This document shows, in pieces, positions 1-7,501 of a DNA stretch of 50,707 nucleotides; within the stretch, counting starts at the first letter, position 1; each line of letters opens with the position of its first letter. The notes beneath the pieces are model-generated. The model ran no database searches. It was not told where the DNA came from and was given only the letters and a program-made list of their open reading frames with translations. The stretch covers positions 1-50,707 of the forward strand of contig CANJSF010000024.1 of the NCBI GenBank assembly GCA_947476925.1, given 5' to 3'. The position numbers and the translations under genes were made by a program. The stretch comes from Rhodospirillaceae bacterium (lineage in GTDB: Bacteria; Pseudomonadota; Alphaproteobacteria; Rhodospirillales; Rhodospirillaceae).

Positions 1-78
1 ATCCGCCACTGCCAAGCCGCCTTCAACTTGACGCAGAACAACCAAAATCTGTGAATCCGTAAATCTGCTCTTCCTCAT
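1..78 (-). CDS. IS3-family transposase OrfA, partial
   Basis: The first 26 residues (MRKSRFTDSQILVVLRQVEG and six more) match the start of IS3-family OrfA proteins, small helix-turn-helix subunits made before the OrfAB transposase. The Arg-Lys-Ser-Arg-Phe start followed by a helix with Gln-Ile is typical of the IS407-like branch. A GAGGAG ribosome site lies six bases ahead of the ATG. The gene runs off the window edge, so completeness cannot be judged. Confidence 0.75.
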   Translation of the reverse strand, partial: MRKSRFTDSQILVVLRQVEGGLAVAD

Positions 79-148
79 CAGAATCTCCTCGATGCTGTTG
101 CCGAGAAAATTCTACCTTCAAATACCGCTAGTCCAGGGGAGGATTACC
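1..148 (-). mobile_element. End of an IS3-family insertion sequence (left-edge copy)
   Basis: These 148 bases are a perfect inverted copy of 50559-50706. They hold the upstream end of an insertion sequence and the first 26 codons of its OrfA, reading leftwards out of the window. The boundary at 148/149 is where the two copies stop matching. There the sequence on this side becomes integrase codon 113 (Asp). The terminus begins GGTAATCCTCCCCTGG on the transposase strand. The true end could be a base or two off, because a target duplication cannot be checked with only one end of each copy visible. Confidence 0.75.
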
Positions 149-487
149 GTCTCGATAGTCGGCAAAATGTTGTGGTGTGACTGCTGAGATACTCAGCCGC
201 GTAAATGGTTGTCGAAGCAGGGCGTTGATAAGAACCGTCTCCGAAGCACAACTCCGCTTCAGGATTGTAATGGTGTCTCGGTAGCGCTCTATCAATGATG
301 CAAGGGATGTTTTTCGCAACACATCAAGACCAGCACCCAACTCACCGCGTTCAATCTGTGTCTCGGTCTGTCGAGCCCACATGAGGGCATCGCGTTTTTG
401 TTCAAACGTACGGCTGAGTGGTCGCAGCCCTTGGAGGCGCACGAGCGCTTGCCACTTGCCAGACTTGCGGCGGCGGATAGACGACAT
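149..487 (-). pseudogene. Tyrosine integrase, N-terminal 113 codons only, cut by an IS
   Basis: The fragment begins MSSIRRRKSGKWQALVRLQG and contains the arm-binding and core-binding start of a tyrosine recombinase. It aligns along its whole length with the intact integrase at 26181-27164: shared runs include GLRPLSRTF, LIERYRD, LTPQHF-like and YRD. It stops after YRD (codon 113), where the IS begins, so the catalytic domain with Arg, His-x-x-Arg and Tyr is absent from the window. The reading frame continues six codons into the IS before a stop. The gene starts about 100 bases from a tRNA-Asp 3' end, the same layout as the intact integrase, so it belongs to a second element stacked to the left. 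Confidence 0.85.
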
Positions 488-586
488 TTTCTCTCTCTGA
501 CTGTGCCCAAATTGTGCCCGGCACGATTTTCGGAGATGAGAGGGAGGGGGTGGTTCAGCTAAGTGTTTACTATCGCTAGGAAAAAA

Positions 587-661
587 TGGCGGGAGCGACG
601 GGACTCGAACCCGCGACCTTCGGCGTGACAGGCCGACGTTCTAACCAACTGAACTACGCCC
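587..661. repeat. attL-like direct repeat of integrative element 1
   Basis: These 75 bases are identical to 27267-27341. The match ends abruptly on both sides (A586 versus G27266, A662 versus C27342). The repeat brackets an element that encodes its own integrase, so it is read as the attachment core. It spans nearly a whole tRNA gene, which is longer than the 3'-half cores common for such elements. Confidence 0.85.
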
Positions 662-663
662 AA
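587..663 (-). tRNA. tRNA-Asp(GTC) displaced copy, lacking the first two bases; attachment site
   Basis: This copy matches the intact tRNA-Asp at 27267-27343 over 75 bases, from the encoded CCA up to tRNA nucleotide 3. Positions 1-2 read TT instead of GG and so do not pair with C71-C72. Anticodon GTC, T-loop and discriminator G are unchanged. This is what remains when an element integrates into the gene: the 5' part stays with host DNA at the other end. The copy is probably not a working tRNA, because the acceptor end mispairs and its own promoter is gone, although a tRNA finder may still call it. Confidence 0.8.
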
Positions 664-744
664 CTTGTACCCAACTCTTTGATCGTGCTTCATATTCATG
701 CCATAGGGCAGTTCTGGGTCAAGTCATAATAGTTGCGTTTTTCT

Positions 745-769
745 GTGACCACTGTGACAGGAGTGTGAC
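745..769 (+). repeat. Arm-site-like motif, shared with the tRNA-Val element
   Basis: The motif reads GTGACCACTGTGA followed by CAGGAGTGTGAC. It matches 20 of 25 bases of 49719-49743. Both copies start 82 bases from nucleotide 1 of the displaced tRNA copy. A fixed distance from two different tRNA genes fits a binding site for an integrase family rather than chance. Confidence 0.55.
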
Positions 770-831
770 GCGGATGGGGGATGCGGCCTCGGACTGGCCC
801 AACCAATTTAACCGACCTGTCAAGAGTCAGA

Positions 832-919
832 TGACCAAAGTGACGGTACCGCACGACGGCATAGCCACAGTCATTGTTATTATTATTCATCAGTTCAAAA
901 AGAGTCGTCACTTTAGTCA
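832..919 (-). repeat. Subterminal inverted repeat, left copy
   Basis: The copy is bounded by TGACCAAAGTGACG (832-845) and CGTCACTTTAGTCA (906-919), which are inverted copies of each other with one mismatch, 60 bases apart. Read on the minus strand the whole stretch is homologous to 26098-26183 on the plus strand, including the interior AATAACAAT and GTGGCT blocks. The element therefore has matching, oppositely oriented structures near both ends. Confidence 0.65.
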
Positions 920-958
920 TTTTGGACAGCTATAGAGCCACAGGCGTTAACAACAATT

Positions 959-1003
959 GGAAAAGTGACGGCGCACCATTACTGAACACGCCGTCACTTT
1001 TCC
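959..1003 (-). terminator. 15-bp perfect hairpin after the primase gene
   Basis: GGAAAAGTGACGGCG (959-973) pairs perfectly with 989-1003 around a 15-base loop. It lies 25 bases past the primase stop, and the minus-strand side ends in CTTTTCC, so it could terminate that transcript. The stem contains the AAAGTGACG motif found elsewhere in the element ends, so a replication or recombination role is equally possible. Confidence 0.5.
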
Positions 1004-1027
1004 CGAGATTTTGCCGAACGCCGCCGC

Positions 1028-3160
1028 TTACACCTTGAGGACCAAGCCGATCACGATGCTACCGTCCTGGGAGTCCCCAACGTTGTAACCAAGCTGTTTC
1101 AATTGGCGACCCAGATTGTTCTTCTGGAGTTGGAAATTGACTCCGTTCTGATCCGCCCAGACCGTGTAGGCGGTATAGATTTCGGCAATCAATGTGCGGG
1201 CGTTACGTTTAATTGTGGTGCGCTCGGCCAGGAATGTATTAAGCGGATTGGCTGAGTGCAACCAACGTTCTGTTGCCTGCGCCACATCAGTAGGCAATTG
1301 GAAGTGTCCACGCTTCCGCAAGCGAGCGAGACCGGCAGTTGCACGATTCAAGATTCCGGACATCTCCGTTTCGCGAATCGTCGGCCATAGGTTGCGGTCG
1401 AGATCCTTGCCCTCTTGGAACATATGACCGAACGGAATCACCACGATCCGGCGACGTAGGCCGTATGATAAGTCTGAAGTCGTCGGTGGGTTGTTGGCCG
1501 ACAAGACCGGCACCGCCGTGTTCATGAACGTGAACGAATCGCGGTTCTTCAGTTCACCTGTCAGCCACTTGGCCTCAGAGATTTTCTTGAGGAGGCCGTC
1601 AGGTAGCTTCATGCCAGCCTTAATATCGTCGTCGTAGAACAAGAACTTGCCACGTAGGTAGCCCATCGCAAAGCGGTTGCGGTCAAGTTCCTCGATGCGG
1701 CCCGAGAACACGAACTCGCTACCGATGAGGTCTTGCACGGTCCGCATTACTTCGGACTTTCCGTTGCTGCCTTCGCCCATCAGCATGATGATGATCGCGT
1801 GTTCCCGGCTTGGCTGGATGAGGTAGCCGAGAAATTCGTTCCAGTATGCCGCCATAGCCTTGGGACTAGCGGTATCTTGGAAGATCGACCGAAGCGCCCT
1901 GTCGTAGAGCGGACACTTAGCCGCCGGATCGTAGGTAACGCTCAAGATGCTAGTCAGGCCACTGGTAGGCGCGTGGTTGCGAAGCTTGGCTGTGCCGTCC
2001 ATGCCGAGATGGACCTCGCCATTTAAGCAATTGATGATCGAGCGTGGCGACTGCCCATGCAACGGATCGGGATGCTGCGTGAGCCGGACCATCATCAGCC
2101 GGAGTACGTCCGAGACAAGGGTCGTCGTTTTGCCCCGAACCTCCGGCGGTAGCTTTTCGACCTCGGACAAGATCATCTTCTCGACGACTTTGTCCTTAAC
2201 CGACAACCAGACGCCGTTTGCGTACTTCCAAAAGCCCTGGCCTGGCAGGAACATCAATTCCTGCTGATCGGCGGTGAGATTTGCGGTCAGGGTTTGGAGG
2301 ACCTTATATTCACGCTCCACATGCTGCTCGCCGTCGTTCGCTGATGAATAACGCCCTATGCTCGCCGCAATCTTCTGTAGTTCATCGGCTTCAAGCGGCG
2401 GGTTGCAGTATTCAGCATTGTGCGCTTGAAGTGCGGCTAAAAGTGCTTGGCCGGTGCAACCCGCCCTAACGAGTGCCCCCGCAAACTTCGTCAACGTCGT
2501 GTTGCGAGCGCCTGTGCCGGTCTTGTCGCCGGTTTTGATTGCGCCCGCGCCGCGCATAATTACGGCCTGTGGCGCTGGCGCAGCCGAGAGTTTCCCCTTT
2601 TTGAGACGATCACACCATAGCTTTGGCAAACGCTTGGGTTTTACGCCCTTCAGGAGATTGTGATGTTTGACATGTTGATAGACGCCGCCGGTATGGTGGT
2701 GGCTTGGCGGTAATATCGCGATTGCACCGTCCGTAAGATAATCAATGCCGGGTCCCAGGCTGCCCTTTTTGACAGGAAACGGCAGGTGCTTGACCAAGAA
2801 ATGAAATCCCTTCCCGCCTGTGCGGGTCTTCGCAGTCTTAGGTAATGGCCCAAGGTTCTTCACCAGCGCCGCCAGCGTCTTGGTGCCACCATTTCGAGGG
2901 TCAATGTCCACAACGTCAATGCCCGAGGCCTTGCCCGTCGCCATGCCGATGATGGCGTCAGGCCACTTGGTCCACCACGCACGGATTTGCTTTGGGTCAT
3001 CGGTCGCGGCGTTAACACCCCCCAAGACACGGGGATGCTTGCCGGGATGGTTACAGTTCGGATCCCTGCAGGTACACTTTAGCGTCGACGTGACGCCATG
3101 CACCGGCACTAGCTTGACGAGCTTGGCGTAGGCCAGGGCGGCCTTCTGACGATCTTTCAT
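1028..3160 (-). CDS. Bifunctional primase-polymerase / P4-type SF3 helicase
   Basis: This is a 710-residue replication protein. The N-terminal prim-pol domain has a Cys/His cluster (CTCRDPNCNHPGKH, about residues 30-45), the acidic DVVDIDP motif and the FHFLVKH strand. A primase C-terminal (PriCT-like) helix bundle lies around residues 215-275. The C-terminal D5/P4-type helicase has Walker A GEGSNGKS near residue 464 and the LSANNPP arm. It should prime and unwind the excised element, as alpha protein does in satellite P4. I chose the ATG at 3160 because GAAGG sits just ahead of it and it overlaps the upstream stop by four bases; a longer upstream frame is Arg-rich and lacks a ribosome site. 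Confidence 0.9.
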   Translation of the reverse strand: MKDRQKAALAYAKLVKLVPVHGVTSTLKCTCRDPNCNHPGKHPRVLGGVNAATDDPKQIRAWWTKWPDAIIGMATGKASGIDVVDIDPRNGGTKTLAALVKNLGPLPKTAKTRTGGKGFHFLVKHLPFPVKKGSLGPGIDYLTDGAIAILPPSHHHTGGVYQHVKHHNLLKGVKPKRLPKLWCDRLKKGKLSAAPAPQAVIMRGAGAIKTGDKTGTGARNTTLTKFAGALVRAGCTGQALLAALQAHNAEYCNPPLEADELQKIAASIGRYSSANDGEQHVEREYKVLQTLTANLTADQQELMFLPGQGFWKYANGVWLSVKDKVVEKMILSEVEKLPPEVRGKTTTLVSDVLRLMMVRLTQHPDPLHGQSPRSIINCLNGEVHLGMDGTAKLRNHAPTSGLTSILSVTYDPAAKCPLYDRALRSIFQDTASPKAMAAYWNEFLGYLIQPSREHAIIIMLMGEGSNGKSEVMRTVQDLIGSEFVFSGRIEELDRNRFAMGYLRGKFLFYDDDIKAGMKLPDGLLKKISEAKWLTGELKNRDSFTFMNTAVPVLSANNPPTTSDLSYGLRRRIVVIPFGHMFQEGKDLDRNLWPTIRETEMSGILNRATAGLARLRKRGHFQLPTDVAQATERWLHSANPLNTFLAERTTIKRNARTLIAEIYTAYTVWADQNGVNFQLQKNNLGRQLKQLGYNVGDSQDGSIVIGLVLKV

Positions 3161-3441
3161 GGCAACGCCTTCGGCGCTTTCACGCTTGCAGTGCGACGGC
3201 TGCGCCCGACTGCTGACGCGATGTTCTGCACCTGGAAGTCGTCGAGTGGCGGCTCCAGGTGGAACTCGTTGTGAACGCGCAGCACCGCTAGGAGCCTCGT
3301 GCAGCCTGCCGCGACGAGCCAATGACCAAAGCGTTGCAGTCGGCGACTGCGGCTCTTACCGCGAATCAGGGGAGTAGGCGTAATAACCTGGACGGGTTCG
3401 CGCCGGACACTATCGTCAGGGTGAATATTAGTATCGCTCAT
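3157..3441 (-). CDS. Small PriCT-like protein, translationally coupled to the primase
   Basis: This 94-residue protein starts at ATG 3441 behind a GTGGAG site. Its last codons overlap the primase start (ATGA), so the two are likely translated together. Residues about 40-85 (WLVAAGCTRLLAVLRVHNEF and on) resemble the primase's own PriCT segment (ALVRAGCTGQALLAALQAHN). Both contain a helix with Leu-Leu-Ala, then His/Asn, then a Pro-Pro-Leu turn and an Ile-Ala-Ser-Ala/Ile-Gly-Arg end. It therefore looks like a detached copy of the domain. The function is inferred only: an accessory or regulator of the primase. Confidence 0.6.
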   Translation of the reverse strand: MSDTNIHPDDSVRREPVQVITPTPLIRGKSRSRRLQRFGHWLVAAGCTRLLAVLRVHNEFHLEPPLDDFQVQNIASAVGRSRRTASVKAPKALP

Positions 3442-3509
3442 TAAATTTAACTCCACGATGTTTCGAAGAGAAAAATTTAGGCGAGTTGGGAAAGCCGATC
3501 TTAAGGAGC

Positions 3510-4580
3510 CTAGTCGTCGATTTCCTGGCGAATCAGTGGGTACGCCTTGCGGATTTCCTCGAAGTGCAACGAGAGCGTCGACACGACGTTTCTCGCCGCT
3601 GCGTCGAACGTTTGCTCGATGCCGAGTGGTTTCACTACCACTTGAACGATCTTGAGAAAGCTGCCGTCAGGCTCGGTGGGTATCGTGCCATCAATGTGAG
3701 GCGAATCATCCGGCACCTGACGTGTTATCCGGGTCGGCGGTCGGCCCATCCACTCCATCCACGCCCACCCCAGAGACATTGCGATCTGCTGATGGGGACT
3801 GGCCTCAACGGCCTGGCCGATTTCTCCGCTCAGGGATTCGTCAGCCTGCCTCCCACGTTTTGGTGCGTGATGTAGGATTTGTGCAATCTCAAGACGCAAG
3901 AGAAAGACGCGACGCCGCAGCCACCCGGTCTGCGTACTGAGCGATCTGTATTTGCCCGGTCGTGCGCCCGACGCTCGATAGAAGGACTTCTGAATGAAGG
4001 CCGTTACCTCCGTGTCGTTCAAGAGCGCGTCCTCAAAGCTGGTAAGCGCATCGCGGAAGCTTTCCAATTTGCGCTTACTCTTGCGCATGTCAGGAACGCG
4101 ACCGCTGATCATGTCTGCCTGTTGAGACTGTCCTTTATCCTTATTCGCTGGCGCAATGACCTCGATAATGTCCTCGCGAATAATCGCGAGAATTTCGCTC
4201 ATGAAACCAGTGCGCCCAAGCTGAGAGCGCAGCGGTATTTGATGTTGGATTTCTTCTAGGTCGCTTTGTTTGTATCCCACTTGCCGGAGCGTCTCGAACG
4301 TCATGCCTTCATAGGCAAGGGACGTAGCGAGTTCTTGGGCAAATTCGCCATCGGCATTTTGTAGCGCGGCCACCTGTTCATCGCGCCGCTGCTTCATGTG
4401 GGGGTCGAGAGCCGCCAACATCATAAAATCCAAATGGCTGTAAGCAGCAGGGCTCAATTGGCGCTTGGAGCCAGGTTCAACGGGTGACAGACCCGCATCT
4501 TTTTCGATTTCATCGAGCAGCGAATTGTAAACGGCACTTCTCTGCTCGAGGGGCAGATCGGTTTTCTTCTGTCGTGTCAT
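3510..4580 (-). CDS. Unknown protein, 356 residues
   Basis: I do not recognise this protein. It is soluble, has no signal or membrane segment, and looks mostly helical with many charged and Gln residues. A Lys/Arg-rich stretch (MRKSKRKLESFRD) lies near residue 165 and a Trp-rich segment (GWAWMEWMGRPP) near 272. It is transcribed toward the small PriCT-like gene with 68 bases between, so it may be the first gene of the primase operon. About 35 bases at its 3' end recur, inverted and imperfect, at 4679-4713. Confidence 0.6.
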   Translation of the reverse strand: MTRQKKTDLPLEQRSAVYNSLLDEIEKDAGLSPVEPGSKRQLSPAAYSHLDFMMLAALDPHMKQRRDEQVAALQNADGEFAQELATSLAYEGMTFETLRQVGYKQSDLEEIQHQIPLRSQLGRTGFMSEILAIIREDIIEVIAPANKDKGQSQQADMISGRVPDMRKSKRKLESFRDALTSFEDALLNDTEVTAFIQKSFYRASGARPGKYRSLSTQTGWLRRRVFLLRLEIAQILHHAPKRGRQADESLSGEIGQAVEASPHQQIAMSLGWAWMEWMGRPPTRITRQVPDDSPHIDGTIPTEPDGSFLKIVQVVVKPLGIEQTFDAAARNVVSTLSLHFEEIRKAYPLIRQEIDD

Positions 4581-4836
4581 CGGTCACCCGAAACGAAAGA
4601 GCGCCTTCGCACGGGCGCTCCCGTTGGTTCCACGCCTACCTTAACGGACACCGCACAGTTCGACAACTTCATCAGACTCATCCGGCAATTCGCCAAGAAA
4701 TCGACCAATTGCCTCCTTAAGGCGACATACCGCGATGCTCCTACCATCGCCACTTCTATCGAGCGTCGGGAAAGATATCAGGACGTCCATGCTCGACGCT
4801 AACTTCATTCCACACTTGCCCAGAAGGTGACTCCCT

Positions 4837-5643
4837 ATGAACGATCTTAAAAGGCCGACGACTGCTTCCACGACTACTGATGACCAATCCACGCCCCCCG
4901 TGAAGCGGCGCACCCCGGCTGGCCGACGGACAGGGACGCCCTCCGTACAGAACAGTGCCCAGCGGATAGATCAGCAACTAAGAGACAGCATCATGAATCC
5001 GGTCCAACTTGATCCGGACCTTATGCCCTATCTACATGTTGACCCAGACCACGGGCCTGTCTTGCACCATCCCCTCGTTGTCCAATCGCATCTCCATCCG
5101 TGTGGCTACGGTCTGGTGAATCACTCTTATCGCCGCAAGCGGGAAGTCCTGCAAACGGCGCTGCAGGCTCATGATTGGGGTAATTACATATGGCTTCATG
5201 AGAGACCGTACCGGCTTGATGCTCTACATGAATGTATTGGGAAGGGGTTATGCGGAAAAGAATACTGGGAAATGGTCGGCGATGTTTGGACAGCTTGCGA
5301 GAATATACACCAAAACCTCAGCTTGTGGCGCACCACATGGCAGTCGAGAGAACCTGGCCGGGAACACGCAATGACAGACGAGGAGTACAAGGCTCATGGG
5401 TGCCTTGGCGATGAAACTACGGTATGGCGCGGAACGGCACATCGTCGCTCGATTCAGGGGCTCTCCTGGACGACGGACAAGGCAAAGGCCGAGTGGTTTG
5501 CGCGTCGCTTTCCGGCGTACGGGGCACCACTATTGGCAACCGGCACGGTGAAGCGTGAGGATGTCCTCGCAACTATTCTCCGGCGTGACGAACACGAGGT
5601 TGTCTGCCAAAAGGTCACAGTGACCGAAGTTCAGGGGCTTTAA
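4837..5643 (+). CDS. Unknown protein with ADP-ribosyltransferase-like motifs
   Basis: The 268-residue protein begins behind GAAGGTGA. Residues 1-50 are rich in Thr, Pro and Arg and look disordered. The C-terminal third has VWRGT (about 195), GLSWTTDKAKAEWFARRF (about 207-225) and a late DEHEVV. Spacing and order recall the Arg, Ser-Thr and Glu triad of the ADP-ribosyltransferase fold (R-S-E group). This is inference from motifs, not a firm family match. It is divergent from 3510-4580 across a 256-base gap and its partner is unknown. Confidence 0.6.
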   Translation: MNDLKRPTTASTTTDDQSTPPVKRRTPAGRRTGTPSVQNSAQRIDQQLRDSIMNPVQLDPDLMPYLHVDPDHGPVLHHPLVVQSHLHPCGYGLVNHSYRRKREVLQTALQAHDWGNYIWLHERPYRLDALHECIGKGLCGKEYWEMVGDVWTACENIHQNLSLWRTTWQSREPGREHAMTDEEYKAHGCLGDETTVWRGTAHRRSIQGLSWTTDKAKAEWFARRFPAYGAPLLATGTVKREDVLATILRRDEHEVVCQKVTVTEVQGL

Positions 5644-5832
5644 TCATCGTCCCTTCATGTACTCAAACCACCAATTGTTAGTGAACGGCCAAGGGTCACT
5701 AGGACCGCTGCAATTCTTGTGGATAACCCAAGCCACTGCCCCATCGTTGCTGGTGAACCCGCATCGCTCATGATTGAATTTCGACCCGCCACCAATCAGG
5801 AAAACTCGAGATGGCAAGACGATCAACGGCAC
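5644..5832 (-). CDS. Doubtful small ORF, Trp-rich C-terminus
   Basis: This 62-codon frame ends exactly against the stop of the gene at 4837-5643 and overlaps the start of the gene at 5811. The C-terminal half (GAVAWVIHKNC, then WPFTNNWWFEYMKG) looks somewhat protein-like. There is no clear ribosome site and no family I recognise. It could be a chance frame. Confidence 0.22.
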   Translation of the reverse strand: MPLIVLPSRVFLIGGGSKFNHERCGFTSNDGAVAWVIHKNCSGPSDPWPFTNNWWFEYMKGR

Positions 5833-6068
5833 CGTTAGAAAAGACGCAATGGGGATGGCAGTACGTTCTGCCGGGTGCGGAGCAGATAATTTCGGTTGCG
5901 GTGAAACAGCCCACTTACCCAGTTGAAGGCGGCCAGTTCGTCATTCCAGGCGCAGAACCGATAACCACACGTGATTTACTACAGCGAAGGTTAGCTGCGC
6001 CGATTAAACCGCGTTGTGGGCAGAAGAGTATTCGGGGCACCGCTTTGTTCGATGCTCAGCAGGGGTAA
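5811..6068 (+). CDS. Small unknown protein with two VLPGAE-type repeats
   Basis: This 85-residue protein starts MARRSTAPLEKTQWGWQYVL. It contains two related blocks, QYVLPGAEQI and QFVIPGAEPI, about 30 residues apart, followed by a helix with Arg-Asp-Leu-Leu-Gln-Arg. AGGA lies nine bases ahead of the ATG. I have a weak impression of similar short proteins in alphaproteobacterial islands, but no function can be given. Confidence 0.5.
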   Translation: MARRSTAPLEKTQWGWQYVLPGAEQIISVAVKQPTYPVEGGQFVIPGAEPITTRDLLQRRLAAPIKPRCGQKSIRGTALFDAQQG

Positions 6069-6092
6069 CTAAGGCCTCCGAGCGCCGACAAC

Positions 6093-6833
6093 TTACCAAC
6101 GAGGCTCTGGCTCATAAGCTATCTTCGCAATGGCTTTCGTGGCGTCGGCGCGGCCTCCGTATTTACCAAGCAAGGGGGCTTTCTCATGATCAGAAACAGA
6201 TTGGACACGATACAGGTCCCATCGCTTGTCCCCCGATGGGGACAAGCGGTAGGTTCTCCCGTTCATTCGGCAATACCAGTGCACAGATTTCTGATGTTGG
6301 GTCCACTTACAGTCTGCACCTGACAATAACCGCTGCTCTCTTGCGACACGCTCTTCTTCTTTCCGCCTTAGGTAACTTTCGTTCTGTTCGGTTCGAAGGC
6401 GATCTTCTTCGCACTCAACATAGTCGCGGAGTAACTGGATGATTGCGGGCAATTCAGTCCCTTCAGCCTTCTCCTTTTCGTAAATGGCTAGACATCCTGC
6501 CTGAAATTCATCTTTGCCGTATTCACGCTCCTCGTCCTCAAATGCCCTGAAACGTTGCGTGACATCGGACATGGTAAGTTGCGGGCCGGGTATCAGGTTT
6601 AGAAAGTCGCGCAGGTCACCCATTGGCACCCAGCAACGAAGAGCGGATTTCAATAACAGTTCACGAGGATCGTTCCACTTTCTCCATATCGATGTTCCGC
6701 GATCAATCCGCCGGACGATTTCTTGCGCTAACTTCACCACCGAGTGTGGATCCCGGATATGGCGCAGGGAGGGGCTCTTCACGTAGTCAAACAGGATTTC
6801 CTTAACAACCCAAATGCGTTCGTCTTCTTTCAT
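6093..6833 (-). CDS. Unknown protein with a basic/aromatic C-terminal domain
   Basis: The protein has 246 residues when started at ATG 6833, which has GAGGAG just upstream; a longer frame from 6905 lacks one. The middle (about 120-180) is a charged helix rich in Glu, Arg and Lys, probably coiled coil. The C-terminal 75 residues (HWYCRMNGRTYRLSPS, then KRWDLYRV, then LLGKYGGRADATKAI) form a compact strand-rich unit with a glycine turn. No named family is recognised. It is divergent from the nuclease at 6916. Confidence 0.6.
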   Translation of the reverse strand: MKEDERIWVVKEILFDYVKSPSLRHIRDPHSVVKLAQEIVRRIDRGTSIWRKWNDPRELLLKSALRCWVPMGDLRDFLNLIPGPQLTMSDVTQRFRAFEDEEREYGKDEFQAGCLAIYEKEKAEGTELPAIIQLLRDYVECEEDRLRTEQNESYLRRKEEERVAREQRLLSGADCKWTQHQKSVHWYCRMNGRTYRLSPSGDKRWDLYRVQSVSDHEKAPLLGKYGGRADATKAIAKIAYEPEPRW

Positions 6834-6915
6834 TTTGCGCTCCTCATTCACAACGCAAATACTAAACAAGGCCTGAGAAGCCGCGTAAACTGAGACCAAT
6901 TGCAAGGGTGGGCCG

Positions 6916-7455
6916 ATGGATCATTTCGAGGGAATAGTCAGGACGCTACTTGAAAATGAAGGCTATTGGGTTAGGCAGTCCTTCAAGGTCAATCTGACAA
7001 AGCAAGAGAAGCGCGACACTGGCAAGCACTCAATCCCAAGGCCAGAAATTGATCTACTGGCGTTCAAACCCAGCGAGAACTGCGTCCTCGCGCTTGAGGT
7101 AAAATCCTATCTCGACTCTCCTGGTGTTCGAGTAAGCGATCTTGAAGTGACCCACAAAATCGCTGAAGGCCGCTATAAACTCTTCACTTGCGAGAATTAT
7201 CGGAACATTGTCGTGAAGCGTCTGGCGCTTGATTTGGAGGGCGCGGGCATGACGAACTCGAATCCCACGATTAGGTTAGGACTGGTCATAGGAAAGATTT
7301 ATCAGTCGCGCACAGATGATCTGCGACTGCACTTTAAAAAACGTGGCTGGTTCTTCTGGTCACCCGAAGATGTGCGGGACAAAGTAAAGGCGCTAGCCAG
7401 CAGAGACTATGAGAATGACCCCGCAATCATTTCTGCAAAGATTTTGATGCGCTGA
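6916..7455 (+). CDS. PD-(D/E)XK-type nuclease
   Basis: This 179-residue protein carries the restriction-endonuclease-like core: E44-x-D46 in PEIDLLAF, a strand break, then E61-V-K63 in LALEVKSY. An AAGGGTGG site precedes the ATG. Family knowledge says this fold cuts DNA (or sometimes RNA) with two metal ions. The small size and absence of a partner domain fit Mrr-like or recycling nucleases. The next gene, 46 bases on in the same direction, is another protein of the same fold, so the two may form a defence pair. Confidence 0.7.
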   Translation: MDHFEGIVRTLLENEGYWVRQSFKVNLTKQEKRDTGKHSIPRPEIDLLAFKPSENCVLALEVKSYLDSPGVRVSDLEVTHKIAEGRYKLFTCENYRNIVVKRLALDLEGAGMTNSNPTIRLGLVIGKIYQSRTDDLRLHFKKRGWFFWSPEDVRDKVKALASRDYENDPAIISAKILMR

Positions 7456-7501
7456 AAGTGACTGTTTTTAGGTGCAGCGCCGACTAATTCGAGAATTGTG
7501 A

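Larger units (their letters stand above)
664..1027. other. Non-coding left end of element 1 with repeated AGTGAC-type motifs
   Basis: No convincing gene is present. The 74-codon frame at 696-920 (minus) is made of the repeat itself and includes a run of Asn codons. The stretch contains an arm-site-like motif (745-769), a pair of inverted TGACNAAAGTGACG sequences (832-845, 906-919) and a 15-bp hairpin (959-1003) that again carries AAAGTGACG. Possible roles are integrase or excisionase binding, or an origin for the adjacent primase-helicase. Confidence 0.6.

Noticed and set aside
696-920. 74-codon minus-strand frame with a run of Asn codons
   Set aside because: It lies wholly on the subterminal repeat, has low complexity and no ribosome site; the matching right-end copy gives a different peptide.
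3160-3322. N-terminal extension of the primase
   Set aside because: The extra 54 residues are Arg- and Ala-rich, antisense-like to the small coupled gene, and the ATG at 3160 has a good ribosome site.
3495-4715. Imperfect inverted copy (about 35 bases) of the 3' end of the gene at 3510 in the gap at 4679-4713
   Set aside because: Short and degenerate, with no counterpart elsewhere. The plus-strand frame through it (QFDNFIRLIRQFAKKS) has no start codon.
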